Assembly: GCF_014898055.3 (NCBI RefSeq)
Contig: NW_023605305.1
Span: 111,510,734 to 111,574,733, forward strand
Direction of reading: 5' to 3'
From: Talpa occidentalis
Taxonomy: Eukaryota > Chordata > Mammalia > Eulipotyphla > Talpidae
DNA length: 64,000 nt
Each line of letters starts with the position of its first letter. Position 1 is the stretch's first letter. Below are positions 46,932-58,569 of the stretch, piece after piece. The position numbers and the translations under genes were made by a program. The notes under the pieces were generated by a model. The model did not search any database. It was not told where the DNA came from and saw only the letters and a list, made by a program, of their open reading frames with translations.

Positions 46932-47689
46932 CTGGGACAGAGGACAGAGACAGGAGGAGACACTGTTTTCATTTCTGTGCTCAGAGCAACTCAAGTGCCC
47001 ATCACTGAAGACATGACAGGAGCACCCAGGGAACTGGCACCGCAGCTGGGGCATGCCCGTGTGGAGGGGGTAATAGTCCAGGGGAGAGAAGGAGCTCAAG
47101 GACCAGAGCAGACGCGTCAGGAGGATGCTCTGGGCACTAATACTAAAAGCAGAGGGTAGCTGACGAAGGGGGGCCATGAGAGGCCCTCGACCCCCCCACC
47201 CCCGCTTGGATTCTGGGGGACAGAGCCCTGCTCACGGGGAAATCAGAAGGAGAACTGGACAGACTGACCCCTGTCACGTCCCTGGCACAGCTATCCCTCC
47301 AGACAAACACCAGTCCCTTCTGGTTCTGCACTGTACCCCACATTCCAGCACATGAAGGCCACTCAGCAAGCAATTTGTGAAGTGAATTAATTTAGTGGAT
47401 TTACATACAATTAAGGACAGTGTAAAAAAGCCAGGGCTTCCTGACCCTTGCTAGCTGCTCCTGCGAGACCTCTAACTGCTCTTGAAGCTGATGGAAAGCC
47501 CCTGACTCAGCAAGGAAAGGTGGCAGAGTTCAGCTGTAGCAGAGTGCATCGGCCTGGAACCCCTAAGATGAAGTCAAAACACAGCCCTACCCTCCCCACC
47601 CACTGCGGCCTGCCCCCGAGGAGGGTCTGCTGGCCGTCCAGGACCCCCATGCCTTTTGCAATGGCCCCTGCTTCCCCTACTGAACATTG

Positions 47690-48120
47690 TACTGTCTTAG
47701 ACAATTGATCATGCTAGAAAATGAGTTGTACCAAGGAGAATAATTGTCCCTGTTGTTTTTCTTAATCAGATTAAAGAAGTGCCATTTGTAGTGTGAGACC
47801 AAGAGGGTCTCTGCATGTTCATGAGAAAATATGTAATGATTGTCTCTGTTCTGCTTTGATGCTTATGCTGGTGCCATCTCACCGCTCGCCTTAAGGTATA
47901 AAGACCCGCTGAGACCCTCAGTAGGAGATACTTGCACCAGACAGAGTGTCTGTGTCTGCCTCACCCCACTTCCCCTCAGCCTCCCAAGTTTTCGCCGACG
48001 CCATCCTCTCCTTTCGGGGACTCCTGACACGACATTCTGCTGGAGCGGGTCTCCAGCAATACTTCTTTCTTTCTCTCTCTTAAGAGTATTAAAATGGCAC
48101 ATGGCCGGCAGAGTTAGCAG
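47690..48120 (+). mobile_element. Possible ERV LTR fragment
   Basis: ggtataaagaccc (TATA-like, ~47,896) is followed by a pyrimidine-rich stretch and tttcggggactcctgacacg, a layout typical of class I LTRs. Ends are unclear and no internal retroviral sequence is adjacent. Confidence 0.3.
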
Positions 48121-48679
48121 CTGAAGTAAAAATTCAAGAGATGAATAAAGGAAAAAAATCCCCTAAAAGTTTCAGTTCATAACTGACATAGTTCTTGGGA
48201 CTTCCCCGTACAACTGAACCCTAATGGTGATTCACTTGAAGCCTGGACACAGCCAGGCCCTGTGGCATTTTTGTACCCAAAACCCATGAGCAGGTGGGCT
48301 TCTCCCCTGGCAGTGCACTTGAGACCACAACCTTTGCCGCTCCCTGCATCTCAGTTCTTTCAATGATGCTCCCAGGGGTGCTGGCATCTGGGGAAGAGAG
48401 TTTCAACTAAGTGCATTTTTACAGAGGAGCCGGCAGTGCTCTCTTAAAATGTCTAGGCCATGCTGAGAGCACAAATTCTGTCCTATTTGATATGTAATTA
48501 TTCAGACCCCATAACCCAGGTTTACGGGTAAGAAATATGCTCACTGGGTTTGCAGATAGTAAAGAACAAAACATAGTCTTCTATGCCAGGAAGTTCAGGG
48601 CAGTTTATTTCCGGAACCCAGCTCTTAATAAATCCCACCCATATGAGCCTGGGCCTGCTGAACCCCAACAGTGTCTAAC

Positions 48680-49020
48680 AACAGTGGCAGGAGCACAGAC
48701 GTGGCTGAGCACTTACTACACGCCAGGGACTTGTCCCAAGCCCCAAGAGGACTTCCAGAGGTGGATAAATAAAATGACAGATAGAAATAAAATGACAGAA
48801 ATGAAATGACAGACAGATGAGTAGAGAGACAGCCTCATTTAATCCTCAACTCGGTGAGGTTGATTCTACTATTCACTTATTGTCACAAATATTTATTGAG
48901 TCTGTCCTATGGCTCAGGCACTGTAACAAGCAGTAGGGACTGAGCGATGGACAGAACAGACAAATCTGGCTCCTCTTGGGAGTTTGTGTTACAGTGAAGG
49001 GAGGAACAGCGGTTAACTGT
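48680..49020 (+). repeat. L2/MIR-type ancient repeat
   Basis: aaatatttattgagtctgtc, then ggctcaggcactgtaacaag and a gagtttgtgttacagtg ending resemble the L2 3' end; gcacttactacacgccaggg just upstream is similar. Confidence 0.65.
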
Positions 49021-49144
49021 TGGTGAGAAAAATGAAGCAGAATATGGGGGGTGAGTACTCAAGGAGGGGTGCTCATGTGAGCGGGTCCTGGAAAGAAAGA
49101 AAGTTGGGCTTGAAAATAAGAGGAAGAGCATCCCAAAGAGTAAG

Positions 49145-49265
49145 ATCACAGGTTACAGATGAGGAGACTGGGGCTCAGCGGGTTCTGAGGCCCACCGGGG
49201 TCACTGCTGGTTGGGGACAGAGCTGGTGTCCGACACGGGCAGCCGGCCCCAGAGTCTACACCACC
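49145..49265 (+). repeat. MIR fragment
   Basis: cagatgaggagactggggct, then gacagagctggtgtccgac: typical MIR core order. Confidence 0.7.
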
Positions 49266-50097
49266 AGGGGGTAAGATGTCTCCGCCGACTTCCCTGGTGG
49301 CTCCATCATTCCCCCGTCCCAGCCAGCGATGTCCATTTCTACAGTTGCTCAAGACAGAAACTTACTGGGGCTACACCATCGCCACCTCCCTGTCTCCTTC
49401 TATTTCAAACTGAAGCTGCAGCCACCTGACTCCCAGCTGGAGTCAGAACCCCCCAGAAGCTTTCCATTGTCAAGATGCTCCTAGACTCCAGCTGGAGCTT
49501 ATCCAGAATTAAGGTGTTGAGTCTCTAAATCAAGCTCCTTTAGAGGTTTCCTGTCTCCCGTGATGCTGAAAAGGCCACCTTCTCACCCCTTGTTCCCGTG
49601 TTTAATGTCCTTCTCCTTTCCAAGTGTCTCCCTCTGTCTGTACAGCCCCATTCAGTAGCCACCAGCCAACCACACCCATGAGTGCCCAGGGAGGGTAGTC
49701 CCGACCGAGATGTGTGGGGAGAGCAGATCACACACCAGACTCTGAAACTTTCGTATGAAAAAGGGAATCGAAAATCCCACAGTATTTTTATATCGACCAC
49801 ACGTCAAAGGAAACGATTAAATAAAATAAGATATTAAAATGAATTCTCCTCTTTCATATTATGTTCTAGATTGTGCTTCCAAGATTCCCACATCCCTTCA
49901 TGCTCAGAACTACATTTGCCTCAGGCTGGTCTTGTCTTGACAGCATATACCTGAGACCCACGGGATGCTTTGGAGCCAGTTTTGCTACAATATTTAGGAT
50001 TCTGTGGGTCTCTTAAAATCTATTCTCCAAAGTCTGGTTCAAGGTATTTCAATTCACTATGGACCATTTCATTTAAAATTTCTTTACAGGGCCTCCC

Positions 50098-50369
50098 TGG
50101 TGGCCAAGGGGTTAGTATCAGGGCTGTTGCCACTATAGCCTGAGTTCGCTGTCACCACTATGGCCTGAGTTCGATCAGGGAGCTGAGCCACATGGTGCAG
50201 CAGACCTCCCCTGTCTCGCCCGCTGCTCCCCTCAGCAGTGAATTTCAGTCAATCTGCCTGTTCTGTTCCCCACTCTGTCTCTGGTGGATCCTCTCAAACC
50301 ACCCCTCCCCCCACCTTTGGCCTGTACTCCAGTTCTTCTGTGCATAAATCAGTCTTTCGAAAAAATTAA
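50098..50369 (+). mobile_element. Older SINE
   Basis: Head gcctccctggtggccaaggg, with target duplication aaatttctttaca (left ~50,077-50,097, right ~50,368). Confidence 0.8.
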
Positions 50370-51519
50370 ATTTCTTTACAATCCCTCTTGTTTTCCAGTT
50401 CATAATTGAGAAACTCTACTGTAACGAATTTATGGCATAATCTCATTATTCATTAATCTGATTTATTATTTTCTGAATGTGCATGTTAAACTTCATTTTT
50501 CCCATAGTATTTAACTGATAAACCAGACAACATGCAAGAAAACGACACACCAGTCTGATGGAAATTCAGACACTGATCTTCACAGACATTTTGGGGAACA
50601 TTATGAAAAGGAAGCAAAGGTCGACAGGACCCAACAAGGGTTCATTTCCTGAGAACAAGCCTATCAAATAATTTGGTCCCCTCAGATGGATATTTGGTGG
50701 GGACAACAGATCAAGGTCACAAAGGAGAACTAAGGGTTTCTGTGGGGGTGCAGGAACGGATTTCTATGACCCAGACAAGAGGCCCCTCACTCACTGGGTT
50801 CCTTGTCAGTGGGCGAGGAGCACATGGCACCGTAAGGCTGAGGAGGCGAGGTCAACTGAATAGAAACAGAAACAAAGTGATGTAATTCTCTATCAAATCA
50901 CACCATAACCACACAAATAGGGAAAAAGGGAATTCAAGTCACTTTAAAATTTTAAGGTACTGTAAATCTTCATTCACTGGCAAATGAGGAAAAATAAAGA
51001 GTCCAAAGAAACCTTGAACTGTGTTGAGTAAGCCTGTGTGGGGCAGCGGTACGAGTGTGACAGTTGTGAAACCATCTCGTGCTAATGTAGAGTAGGAAAT
51101 TGTGGTGACGCTACTGAGAATGGGGCCAACGGAGACCCAAATATCAAATGGAGGAAGAGGAAGAAGAACCAAATGGTTGAGGCCCAGCCATCTCAGAGCG
51201 AGCTCTGAGAATGCTTTCTTTCCTCCGTGAATGCTCTGTTTCCTAGTTCTGAAAATGGTAGCCTTGATTCTACACCCCCGCTAACAGCCACAGGAGACAG
51301 ACGTCTAATGGTTCCAAGAAGCAGGAAGGGGACAAAATGGGTGTGAAGCATTGTTCGTAAGAAGTGCTCGGGATCTGATGGAAACAGGGCAAGCGGACAC
51401 TCACTGGAGTCTGAAGAGGATCCCAAATCTGTTATCACTGCGCATCAGAACAGAGAATGACAAGAGCGCCATCTTCAAACACCCATGAGTCCACTCTTAC
51501 TAAAAATCACAAAAAGTGG

Positions 51520-51780
51520 GTCTCCCTGGTGGCGCAAGGGATTAAGTCTCAGCACTATGAAGCAATCCGCAGCCACTGCAGCAGGAGTTTGAGGAGCTGA
51601 CCCACACGGCGCAGCAGACCTCTTCTGTCTTACCCGCTGCTCCCCTCAGCTGTGTATTTCAGGGGATCTGCCTGTTCTGCTCCTCGCTCTGTCTCTGATG
51701 AATCCTCTCACCCCCCACACCTCTAACCTATGCCCCAGCTCTTGTATGCATATATAAATAAAATAAATCTTAAAAAAAAA
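51520..51780 (+). mobile_element. Older SINE
   Basis: gtctccctggtggcgcaagg head and ataaataaaataaatctt tail. Confidence 0.8.
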
Positions 51781-51835
51781 ATCTTTTCATTGCTAAAGAA
51801 TATCAATACTTTTTTTTTTTTAAAGCAGTTCTAGG

Positions 51836-52105
51836 GACTCCCTGGTGGTGAAAGGGGTTGGGACGCAACCTATGAAGTGATCCACAGCCACTGCAGCATG
51901 AGTTCGATCCCCAGCCAGGGAGCTACCCACATGGCGCAGCAGACCTCTCCTGACTCTCCCACTGCTCCCCTCAGCAGTGTATTTCAGTCAGTCTGGCTGT
52001 TCTGTTCCCTGCTCTGTGTCTGGTGAATCCTCTCACCTCCTATAACTCTGGCCTGTATCCCAGTTCTTACATGCATAAATAAATAAATCTTTAAAAAAAA
52101 AACAA
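51836..52105 (+). mobile_element. Older SINE at the right edge of the foreign block
   Basis: ggactccctggtggtgaaag head, B box gttcgatcccc and ataaataaataaatctt tail. Duplicon sequence resumes within ~20 bp. It lies where other units have the old SINE (4,986), but has different flanks. Confidence 0.75.
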
Positions 52106-52763
52106 TAAAAAATGGGGCTAGAAAATAGTTACCATCTACAATGTTTTAGTGATAACAGACTTGGATGTGAAATCACTGGATGCTAAAAGATTAGAGGAAA
52201 GATAGTCGGGGAACAAGATATCCACACAATCTCAAAGTGTCACTTAGGCAATTACTGGTTTGCAAAGAAAAAAGGTGCCTCTAAAGTGAGAAGTCTGTGG
52301 GCCCTCACGTTCACCAAGTCATAGAAGCTCACACCTCCACAGTGGGACCAATGGACTGAGTTTGCTTCCTGATGAGCTGCGGGGAGCAGACCAGGACACA
52401 CCTACAAGGAGAATCCTGCCCGACAACCACGTTTTCACCAGAACCCAATCACCACCAAAAGGTAGACAGTCCAAATCAAGGCATTTTCTATAAAACAACT
52501 GGTAGGAACCCTCGAGGCCAGCAGCCATACAGTAAAAAGCAACTTCGTAGACGCAAGGGGCCGAAAGAGGTTCCACCACCAGATGAAGTGCTCACCCAGA
52601 TCTGACTCTGCCAAAAAGCAGTCCAGGACAAGGCTGTGTTTGCTGAGCAGGCTCTGGGGCTCACTGAGATGCAGTGTCTTAGAAGACAAGCCGACTCAAT
52701 CAGGGGCAGGTCGTCCTGAGGTTTGCATCTCTCAAAAGGTTTTGCAGAAATAACCCATTTAGG

Positions 52764-53016
52764 GGCTCCCTGGTGGCGCAGGGGTTGAGTGCCACGCTGT
52801 GAAGCTGTCCACAGCCTCTGCAGCGCCAGTTCGATTCCCCGCTGGTCAGGGAGAATGGCGCAGCAGACCTCTCCTGCCTTGCCTGCTGCTCCCCTCAGCA
52901 GTGTCTTAGGTCCGTCTGCCTGTTCTCCACCCCGCTCTGGCTCTGGTGAATTCTCTCACCCTCCCCCGTTACTGACCTGTACTCCAGTTCTTGTATAAAA
53001 TAATTAAATCTTAAAA
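52764..53016 (+). mobile_element. SINE, unit 5 only
   Basis: Target duplication ataaYccattta on both sides; units 1 and 3 have the empty site (~5,930 and 36,831). Confidence 0.88.
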
Positions 53017-53735
53017 AAAAATAATCCATTTAAGTGCATGTGTGTGTGTGTGTGGCTACTCGTATCTATAAAGGGAGAAGTCTACCAAATGTGGTGAAAT
53101 TGAGGAGAAAGGTGTGTCGTGTCCATTGTACTATTTTTACTGTTCTAAAGCTTTTGCGTGTTCCAAAGTTGTGAAATTTTAAAAAGAAATATGAACGGCT
53201 CCCCCTCCTCTCTGCTTTCCTAATCTCTGTATTAGTAACTGTGTGCTGTGCCATCACCCCACATTTCTCTATTTGCTCTTTTTCACTGTCTCCCCCTCCC
53301 CCAGCACCTGAGCAGGGAGTGTTGTCGCCTGCTGTGTGCTCAGGGCCTTGTACAGTGCCCCCCACACAGCTGATGCTCAGTATTTGTTGAGCAACTGATG
53401 TTCACAGTAATTGTATGAATTCTTACGGACTCTATTATCCTTTCTCTCCCAGAAAGGGCGCCCTCAGAAACTGCCCTCGGCACACCTGGAGTGTGTGTCC
53501 AGTGTCCCTGGGGGACACGGAGGAGGGACCATTTATTGCCCAAGTTCACCTGTAAACTCTTGCTCCCTGGCTTCCTTGCCTGGCTTCCTCCTCCTGGGAT
53601 CTCTTCCCACATGACTGCAGCTCCAGCACCTCCCTCCTAGGAAGCCAGGTTCCACCACCCTCTCTCTCCGGAAGGCTTTGCTTCACAGAGGAAACCTATT
53701 TTCATAAAAGACTGGCCCAGGAGGCTTTGGAGCTT

Positions 53736-53999
53736 CTTCTTTTTTTTTTTTTTAAGATTTATTTATTTATGCATACAAGAGCTGGAGTGCAGGCCAGAGA
53801 TAAGGTGGGTGAGAGGATTCACCAGAGACAGTGGGGAGCAGAACAGGCAGATGTCCTGAAACACACTGCTGAGGGGAGCAGCAGGCTGGGCAGGAGAGGT
53901 CTGCTGTGTCCTGTGGGTCAGCGCCCTGGCCAGGGATCACACTTGTGCTGCAGTGGCTGGTGAGCTTCATAACCCTTGAGCCACCAGGGAGGCCCTGGT
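53736..53999 (-). mobile_element. SINE (minus), orthologue of 6629 copy
   Basis: Same flanks as units 1, 1b and 2. Confidence 0.8.
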
Positions 54000-54599
54000 G
54001 CTTCTTTGAATCCCTCTTCCTGTACTTCTCTACCTGACACTGCAGTACCTTTGAGTCTTCCTCCAACTCTCCCCAGGTCGTGCACCTGGGAGAATGTACA
54101 GAGGAGTCACTCAGGAAAGGCTGAAGACTGGAGTGGAATATGGATCTGACAGTTTTCACAAAGGGTTCCCAGAGGAACAGGCACCCCCCCCCCAACCCCC
54201 AGGCAAGGAAGAATGAGTTAGGGGCCAGCACTACCCTCCAGGGGGTTGACAGTGACTTGCCCCCAGACTGGAGGTGTTGGGGAGGGTGAGGAGGTCCAAA
54301 CCAAGGCAAAGATACCCATATCCTGGGTCTGTCCTGCTGATTTCCTGAAGCTAGAAAGGGAACCAGGCGGTTCTAGACACTCACTGTTTCCTTCCTTTAA
54401 GATCAAAGGGAGGGGAAGGCGCCATCACTGCCTGCTTAGGAACCCCAAGCACTGACTAGGTCCCCTGCTCAAACCCTTCTCTCTGCCCTCCCCCTGCAAG
54501 GGTTGGCTTCCCACCCCATGCTGGCCCGTTGGGGCTGGGGCGCAGAGGCCACCCCCACTTGCAAGCAAGGCTAGCACTGCCAGATAGGGGGACCTGGGG

Positions 54600-55500
54600 C
54601 AGGCAGGGCGTTACCCCAGCAGGGATCCACACCCAAGGCGCGGGTGGAGGAGCCCAGGGAAGACCCAGCACGGTTCTGTGCGCCCAAGTCTAAGGCCAGG
54701 GCAGCTCTGAAGGCCGAGAAGTAACTGAATTTCAGAGAAAAGCCACAACCTTCCCGGGCAGGCTGCGCGGGGCGGGAGCCTGGATCTGCCCGTGGGGCTC
54801 AGAGGCCCCGAGAGAGAGATGAGCCCCGCGGAGAGCTCTGGAGCCCCCACTTCTTCCGCAGCCAGATGCAGACGCCCAAGGGCGAAGTTCCCTCCCGCGC
54901 CCCAAGGAAGGGGCAAGGTGACCCCTTTCTCAGGGACAGCGGCTCGGGGAGTCCTCCCCCCACCCTCTCAGCACCGACCTCACAGCGGCCTCTGCCCGAG
55001 GGGTCACTCACCGAGCAGGAGGAACAAGCCGCAGCCCCCCCGCGCCCCGAGGCCGGCCACGACGGGCCCAGGCTGGGGTGCGCCTGTGGGTGCCCCTCCA
55101 GCCTTAATGGCCGCGCGGCGCGGATCTGGCGCGATTCTGGGCGGTTTTTTAAAAAACCTACTCCGGCCAGGGCAGTGGGCGAGTCAGACGAGGTCTTTGC
55201 CCACGTGGGTAGCCCCTTGCAAGGGATTGAGCTCACCTGATGGCGACAGGGCCACCTCCACCGCGCTGCGCACTAACGCCTTGAACCAATGGGGAGCACT
55301 TTCAACCCGCCCACAAAGCGAAACCCAGTCTCCATTCGCTGCCCCCCCCCACCCGCCGCTTGCGCACCTCCCTCCCGCGGCGCCCCGCCCCCGCTGCTCC
55401 CGGGAGGCTCTGGGGGTGCGCACCGTATCCCCCGCCCGCCCGGGGCTGTTCCACCCCCCCCCCCCCCCCCCCCCCCCCCCGGGCAGGTTTCCTCAGTGAT
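54600..55500 (-). promoter_or_regulatory. CpG island of unit 5
   Basis: CpG-rich, with a ~26-C run at 55,456-55,481 and inverted CCAAT (gtgattggat) at ~55,496, ~435 bp upstream of the former ATG. Confidence 0.45.
55012..55060 (-). pseudogene. Leader exon of unit 5, ATG to GTG
   Basis: Exactly 49 nt with donor ctcg|gtgagt and coding-like AGLGARGGCGLFLLLG, but the first codon is GTG. Preceding codons GTC/GTG followed by GCC GGC resemble the MVAG start of human CD58, supporting a CD58 exon 1 origin. Confidence 0.6.
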
Positions 55501-56589
55501 TGGATTATGCTGGGGTCAGAGCTGCAGAGGCGGGAGCGGGGGTCGGGTCAGGGGTGGGGGGGTGGGGGGGGTGTCAGTCCCCAAAAGCTACGCCCTGCTC
55601 CCCTGGCAGCTGCAGTGACTGAAAACCCCCAGAGCACAGGGCCCTGGCTCCAGGATGGGAGGCCCCGCGCTTTCATCTGTGCCTTGTAGCAGCCAGACCC
55701 GCCCAGGCTCTCTCCTCCCCTGTCAGAACAAGGGGAACCCGGACTGTTCAGACACCCCTGGGGTGTGGGGGTGCCTGTTGCACCCCACCCGCTTTTCCTT
55801 AATCCAGATCCCAGCCGCCCCTCGTGCCCAGAACTGGATTCCAGCCGCGGTGTCTCCTCCTCACTCTCTCTGGCTCCTCTTCGGTTTCCACTGTGGCTTT
55901 TCCCTCAGGCTGAGGAGTTCACCCCCTCAGTGGCCTCCCCGAATTTCTCTCTGCAGAGCAGCCACTGGCCCCTGGAATGCCCCTCTTATTGGTGAGTGTT
56001 CCCCACTGGCTTCCCCCCACATTTCCCCCTGCAGCCCCAGGGGGCCCAGAGCAAAGGACTCCACCCCAGGAAGAGGCCCTTTTCCTTCAGAGAAGCCCAG
56101 AGCTGTCCCAGCCCAGCTGAGGCAGGTGGAGACTCTTGCCCAGACCAGGACTCCCGCCCCCCCCCCACATGCCACCAGGTGCAGCTGTGGAGCAGGTGGA
56201 AATCCATTGACTGTGGGTCTCCTCCCCAGCAACCCCCCTGGGCCCCAGCATCCCAGTCACGTGGCCTGTACTTTCAGAAATCATGAACTATTTCTTCAAT
56301 GAACCTAAAATCTTACAAGGCATCTCTCATGCGCGAAATTTCAGAAGCCAAAGTCCTATACCTGGAAGCAGGTGACTTGAAGACACCCCCTACCATCTCT
56401 AGATATTGGGGGCACATGACAAGTGCAGTGTTTACCCCAAGATGTGAGGAAATCGGGGTCCTCTGCTGCCCGGGGCTGGCAGGACCTCGGGCAACCTGAG
56501 AAGGGAGGCTGGGGTCTGACAAGTGATGGAACATCAACTGGAGCCCATTCCCTGCCCTGCGTTAAGTGCGCGGCCTGGATTAGCTGATG

Positions 56590-56690
56590 TGACCACTGTC
56601 CTGTGTCTACAGAGGAGGAAACTGAGGCTCAGGGCATGTGCCTGCTCGAGGACACGCACAGGGAGTGGCCGAGTCCAACCCAAGCCAAGT
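56590..56690 (+). repeat. MIR fragment (unit 5)
   Basis: Orthologue of the copy at 15,955 (gaggaaactgaggctcaggg). Confidence 0.7.
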
Positions 56691-57556
56691 TCAAGGCATC
56701 ACACTCATCTTTCATCTGGGGGAACCCAAATTTGGGACTAGCAGCAAGGGTCAGCCCCCTAAAAGCAGGGCTGAGGGGAGCAATGCCCACTTTCCTGGGG
56801 TGGAAGTACCCCCCAAGGTCATCGTCTCTGCACATCAGATGAGGAAAGACTCATTAGTCTACCGTGGTGGACGCACATCTGACCAAGCAGCAGTGCAAGC
56901 TCCTTTAGCGAGAGAAACACATTTATAAGAGCCCCGATGTGCCTGGCCTGGCAGACTCCAAGCATCACAGTGGCTCAGGGCCTGGACTGTTCATGCTCTG
57001 AGCACCTGCCACCTAAAGGGCTCACGGTATTTTTCATTCTACAACTGGTGTTGAAAGACCAGGTTTCATCTGCTTGTCCTTGCAGATTTCACTAGATAAG
57101 AGAGGCGGCTTTTCAGCTGCTCCTCTGGTGCGAGGCTGCTGCTCTTCCTAGCACATCCCTCTGGTTCTGGGTCTTGCCAAAGCCCAGAAGACTCAGGGCC
57201 CAGCATGTAGTGGACAAGGCACTGCCTGTACTCTTGCCCAGCGTGGGAGGGGACATTCATGTGTCCATGTAAACACTGGGCAGATCTACCCTGGGGCTCT
57301 AGAGGCACAAGCTGATTTCATCAAACTCTAGTTCCCTAGTTCCCTTTTAAAAATGATTCCTGGCAGAGAGCGTTTGAGGAAAAACAAGCAAAAATAATGC
57401 ATAAAACTGACGCAGACCATGCTGGGGACCCAAGGGAGAGACAGAAGGACCTCAACTCTTGGCCAGGCCAGCAGCTGCCGGAAGTTGATAAGCAGGCGGC
57501 AGAGGCCAGCACATCTTACAGTCTCAGGAAGTTTGAGGTTTTAAGAAGAAAAAAAA

Positions 57557-57823
57557 AGGGGCCTCCCCGGTGGTGCAGCAGTTGAGCGCAGGGTTGGGAA
57601 GCTGCCAACAGCCTCTGCAGCTCCTGTTCGATCCTGGCCGTCGGGCGAGGGTCCACATGGCGCACAGACCTCTCCTGCTGTCCGCTGCTCCCCTCAGCAG
57701 TGTGCTTCGTCACTCTGCCTGTTCTGCTCTCAGCTCTGGCTCTGGTGAATTCTCTCACCCTCCCGCGCTTCTGACTATACCCAGTGCTTGTTTAAATAAA
57801 TAAATAAATCTTAAAAAAAAAAA
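57557..57823 (+). mobile_element. SINE, unit 5 only
   Basis: Head ggcctccccggtggtgcagc and A-rich end; flanked by aagaagaaaaa on both sides. Absent at ~17,230 and ~29,030. Confidence 0.88.
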
Positions 57824-58154
57824 AAAAAGAAGAAAAAGGATGACTCCCTGAGCCTCTCACTCTGTGTCTAGTGCCTCTTGTGTATTCTCCCGTGGATTTC
57901 AAAGTATTACAGATGGGCTCAGACTGATCACACAAAACTGCTGTGCTTTAATCATTGTCAATCTTCTCAACTTGCAGATGGGATGAACTCCAAAACACCC
58001 CAGATTTGAGCTGTGTGGGGACCAGGGTCTGGGAGGCTGTGCACAGAACAGGTGCCAGGCCTTGCTCTTTCCTCCATCGTGCAAGTGCTTGCTGAGCCTT
58101 CGGGGCCAGGGCAAGGCCACCCACTTAGCAGAGCATGCTGTGGTCTCGCTGCAG

Positions 58155-58569
58155 TGGACTCCACCCCCATGCCATCAAGACCCTGGGAACTGCAAATCCC
58201 ATGATCACCAAACGGAGGGCTGCGTGGACCTGAGGGTGGAGTTAAGCAGCGATGTTCTCTGAGTATTTAACCAGCCATCTAGACGGGGGGCTGGGGAGCT
58301 GGGGGGTCACTCTGTTGGCCTGATGGCACGTGGTTTTTCGCCAGCTCAGTGGGTCATTGGGATTTCAGGTCAGCGGAATGGGTAGGATGCAATTACGAAC
58401 TTATCTCCCTCCTTTTCTCCCTGAGTTATTCGTTTCCCCTTCCCTGGTAAATAAACCTGTGATTAACCATGTGCGTGTGTCTGCAGTTTAGCATGAGTAA
58501 GTCCATTTAAGCGTGCGGGTGAGGACCCACAGTCACGTAACCTGTTTTTATCGGGGTTGATCTGTAACA
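58155..58569 (+). mobile_element. Candidate solitary LTR
   Basis: Unit-specific 415 bp beginning TGGACTCC and ending CTGTAACA, with a TATA-like gtatttaacc (~58,262) and AATAAA (~58,449) at LTR-like spacing. It replaces ~250 bp present at 17,565-17,820. No clear target duplication, as expected if a deletion accompanied it. Confidence 0.4.

Larger units (their letters stand above)
47300..52110. other. Non-duplicon block inside unit 5
   Basis: AT-richer single-copy sequence without match elsewhere in the window. It holds an LTR-like segment, L2 and MIR fragments and three SINEs. Open frames here are all under 95 codons and none looks like a known protein. It could be ancestral sequence kept only in this unit or a later insertion. 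Confidence 0.6.
46491..55060 (-). pseudogene. IGSF3-like: IGSF3-like gene 5, dead copy
   Basis: Leader 55,060..55,012 has ATG changed to GTG but keeps the 49-nt length and donor; the Ig exon carries two frameshifts; TM and tail are deleted; a 4.8 kb foreign block lies in the intron. No CD58-like exon remains. At least three independent lesions make function very unlikely. Confidence 0.75.

Noticed and set aside
46709..46972. Ig exon of unit 5 as a functional variant
   Set aside because: Two frameshifts, no TM exon and a lost leader ATG make a working product very unlikely even though the total length is a multiple of three.
47690..48120. Full endogenous retrovirus
   Set aside because: No gag, pol or env-like frame is adjacent; at most a lone LTR fragment.
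49290..49330. A further SINE at cttccctggtggctcc
   Set aside because: Only ~16 bases resemble the head, with no B box, tail or flanking duplication.
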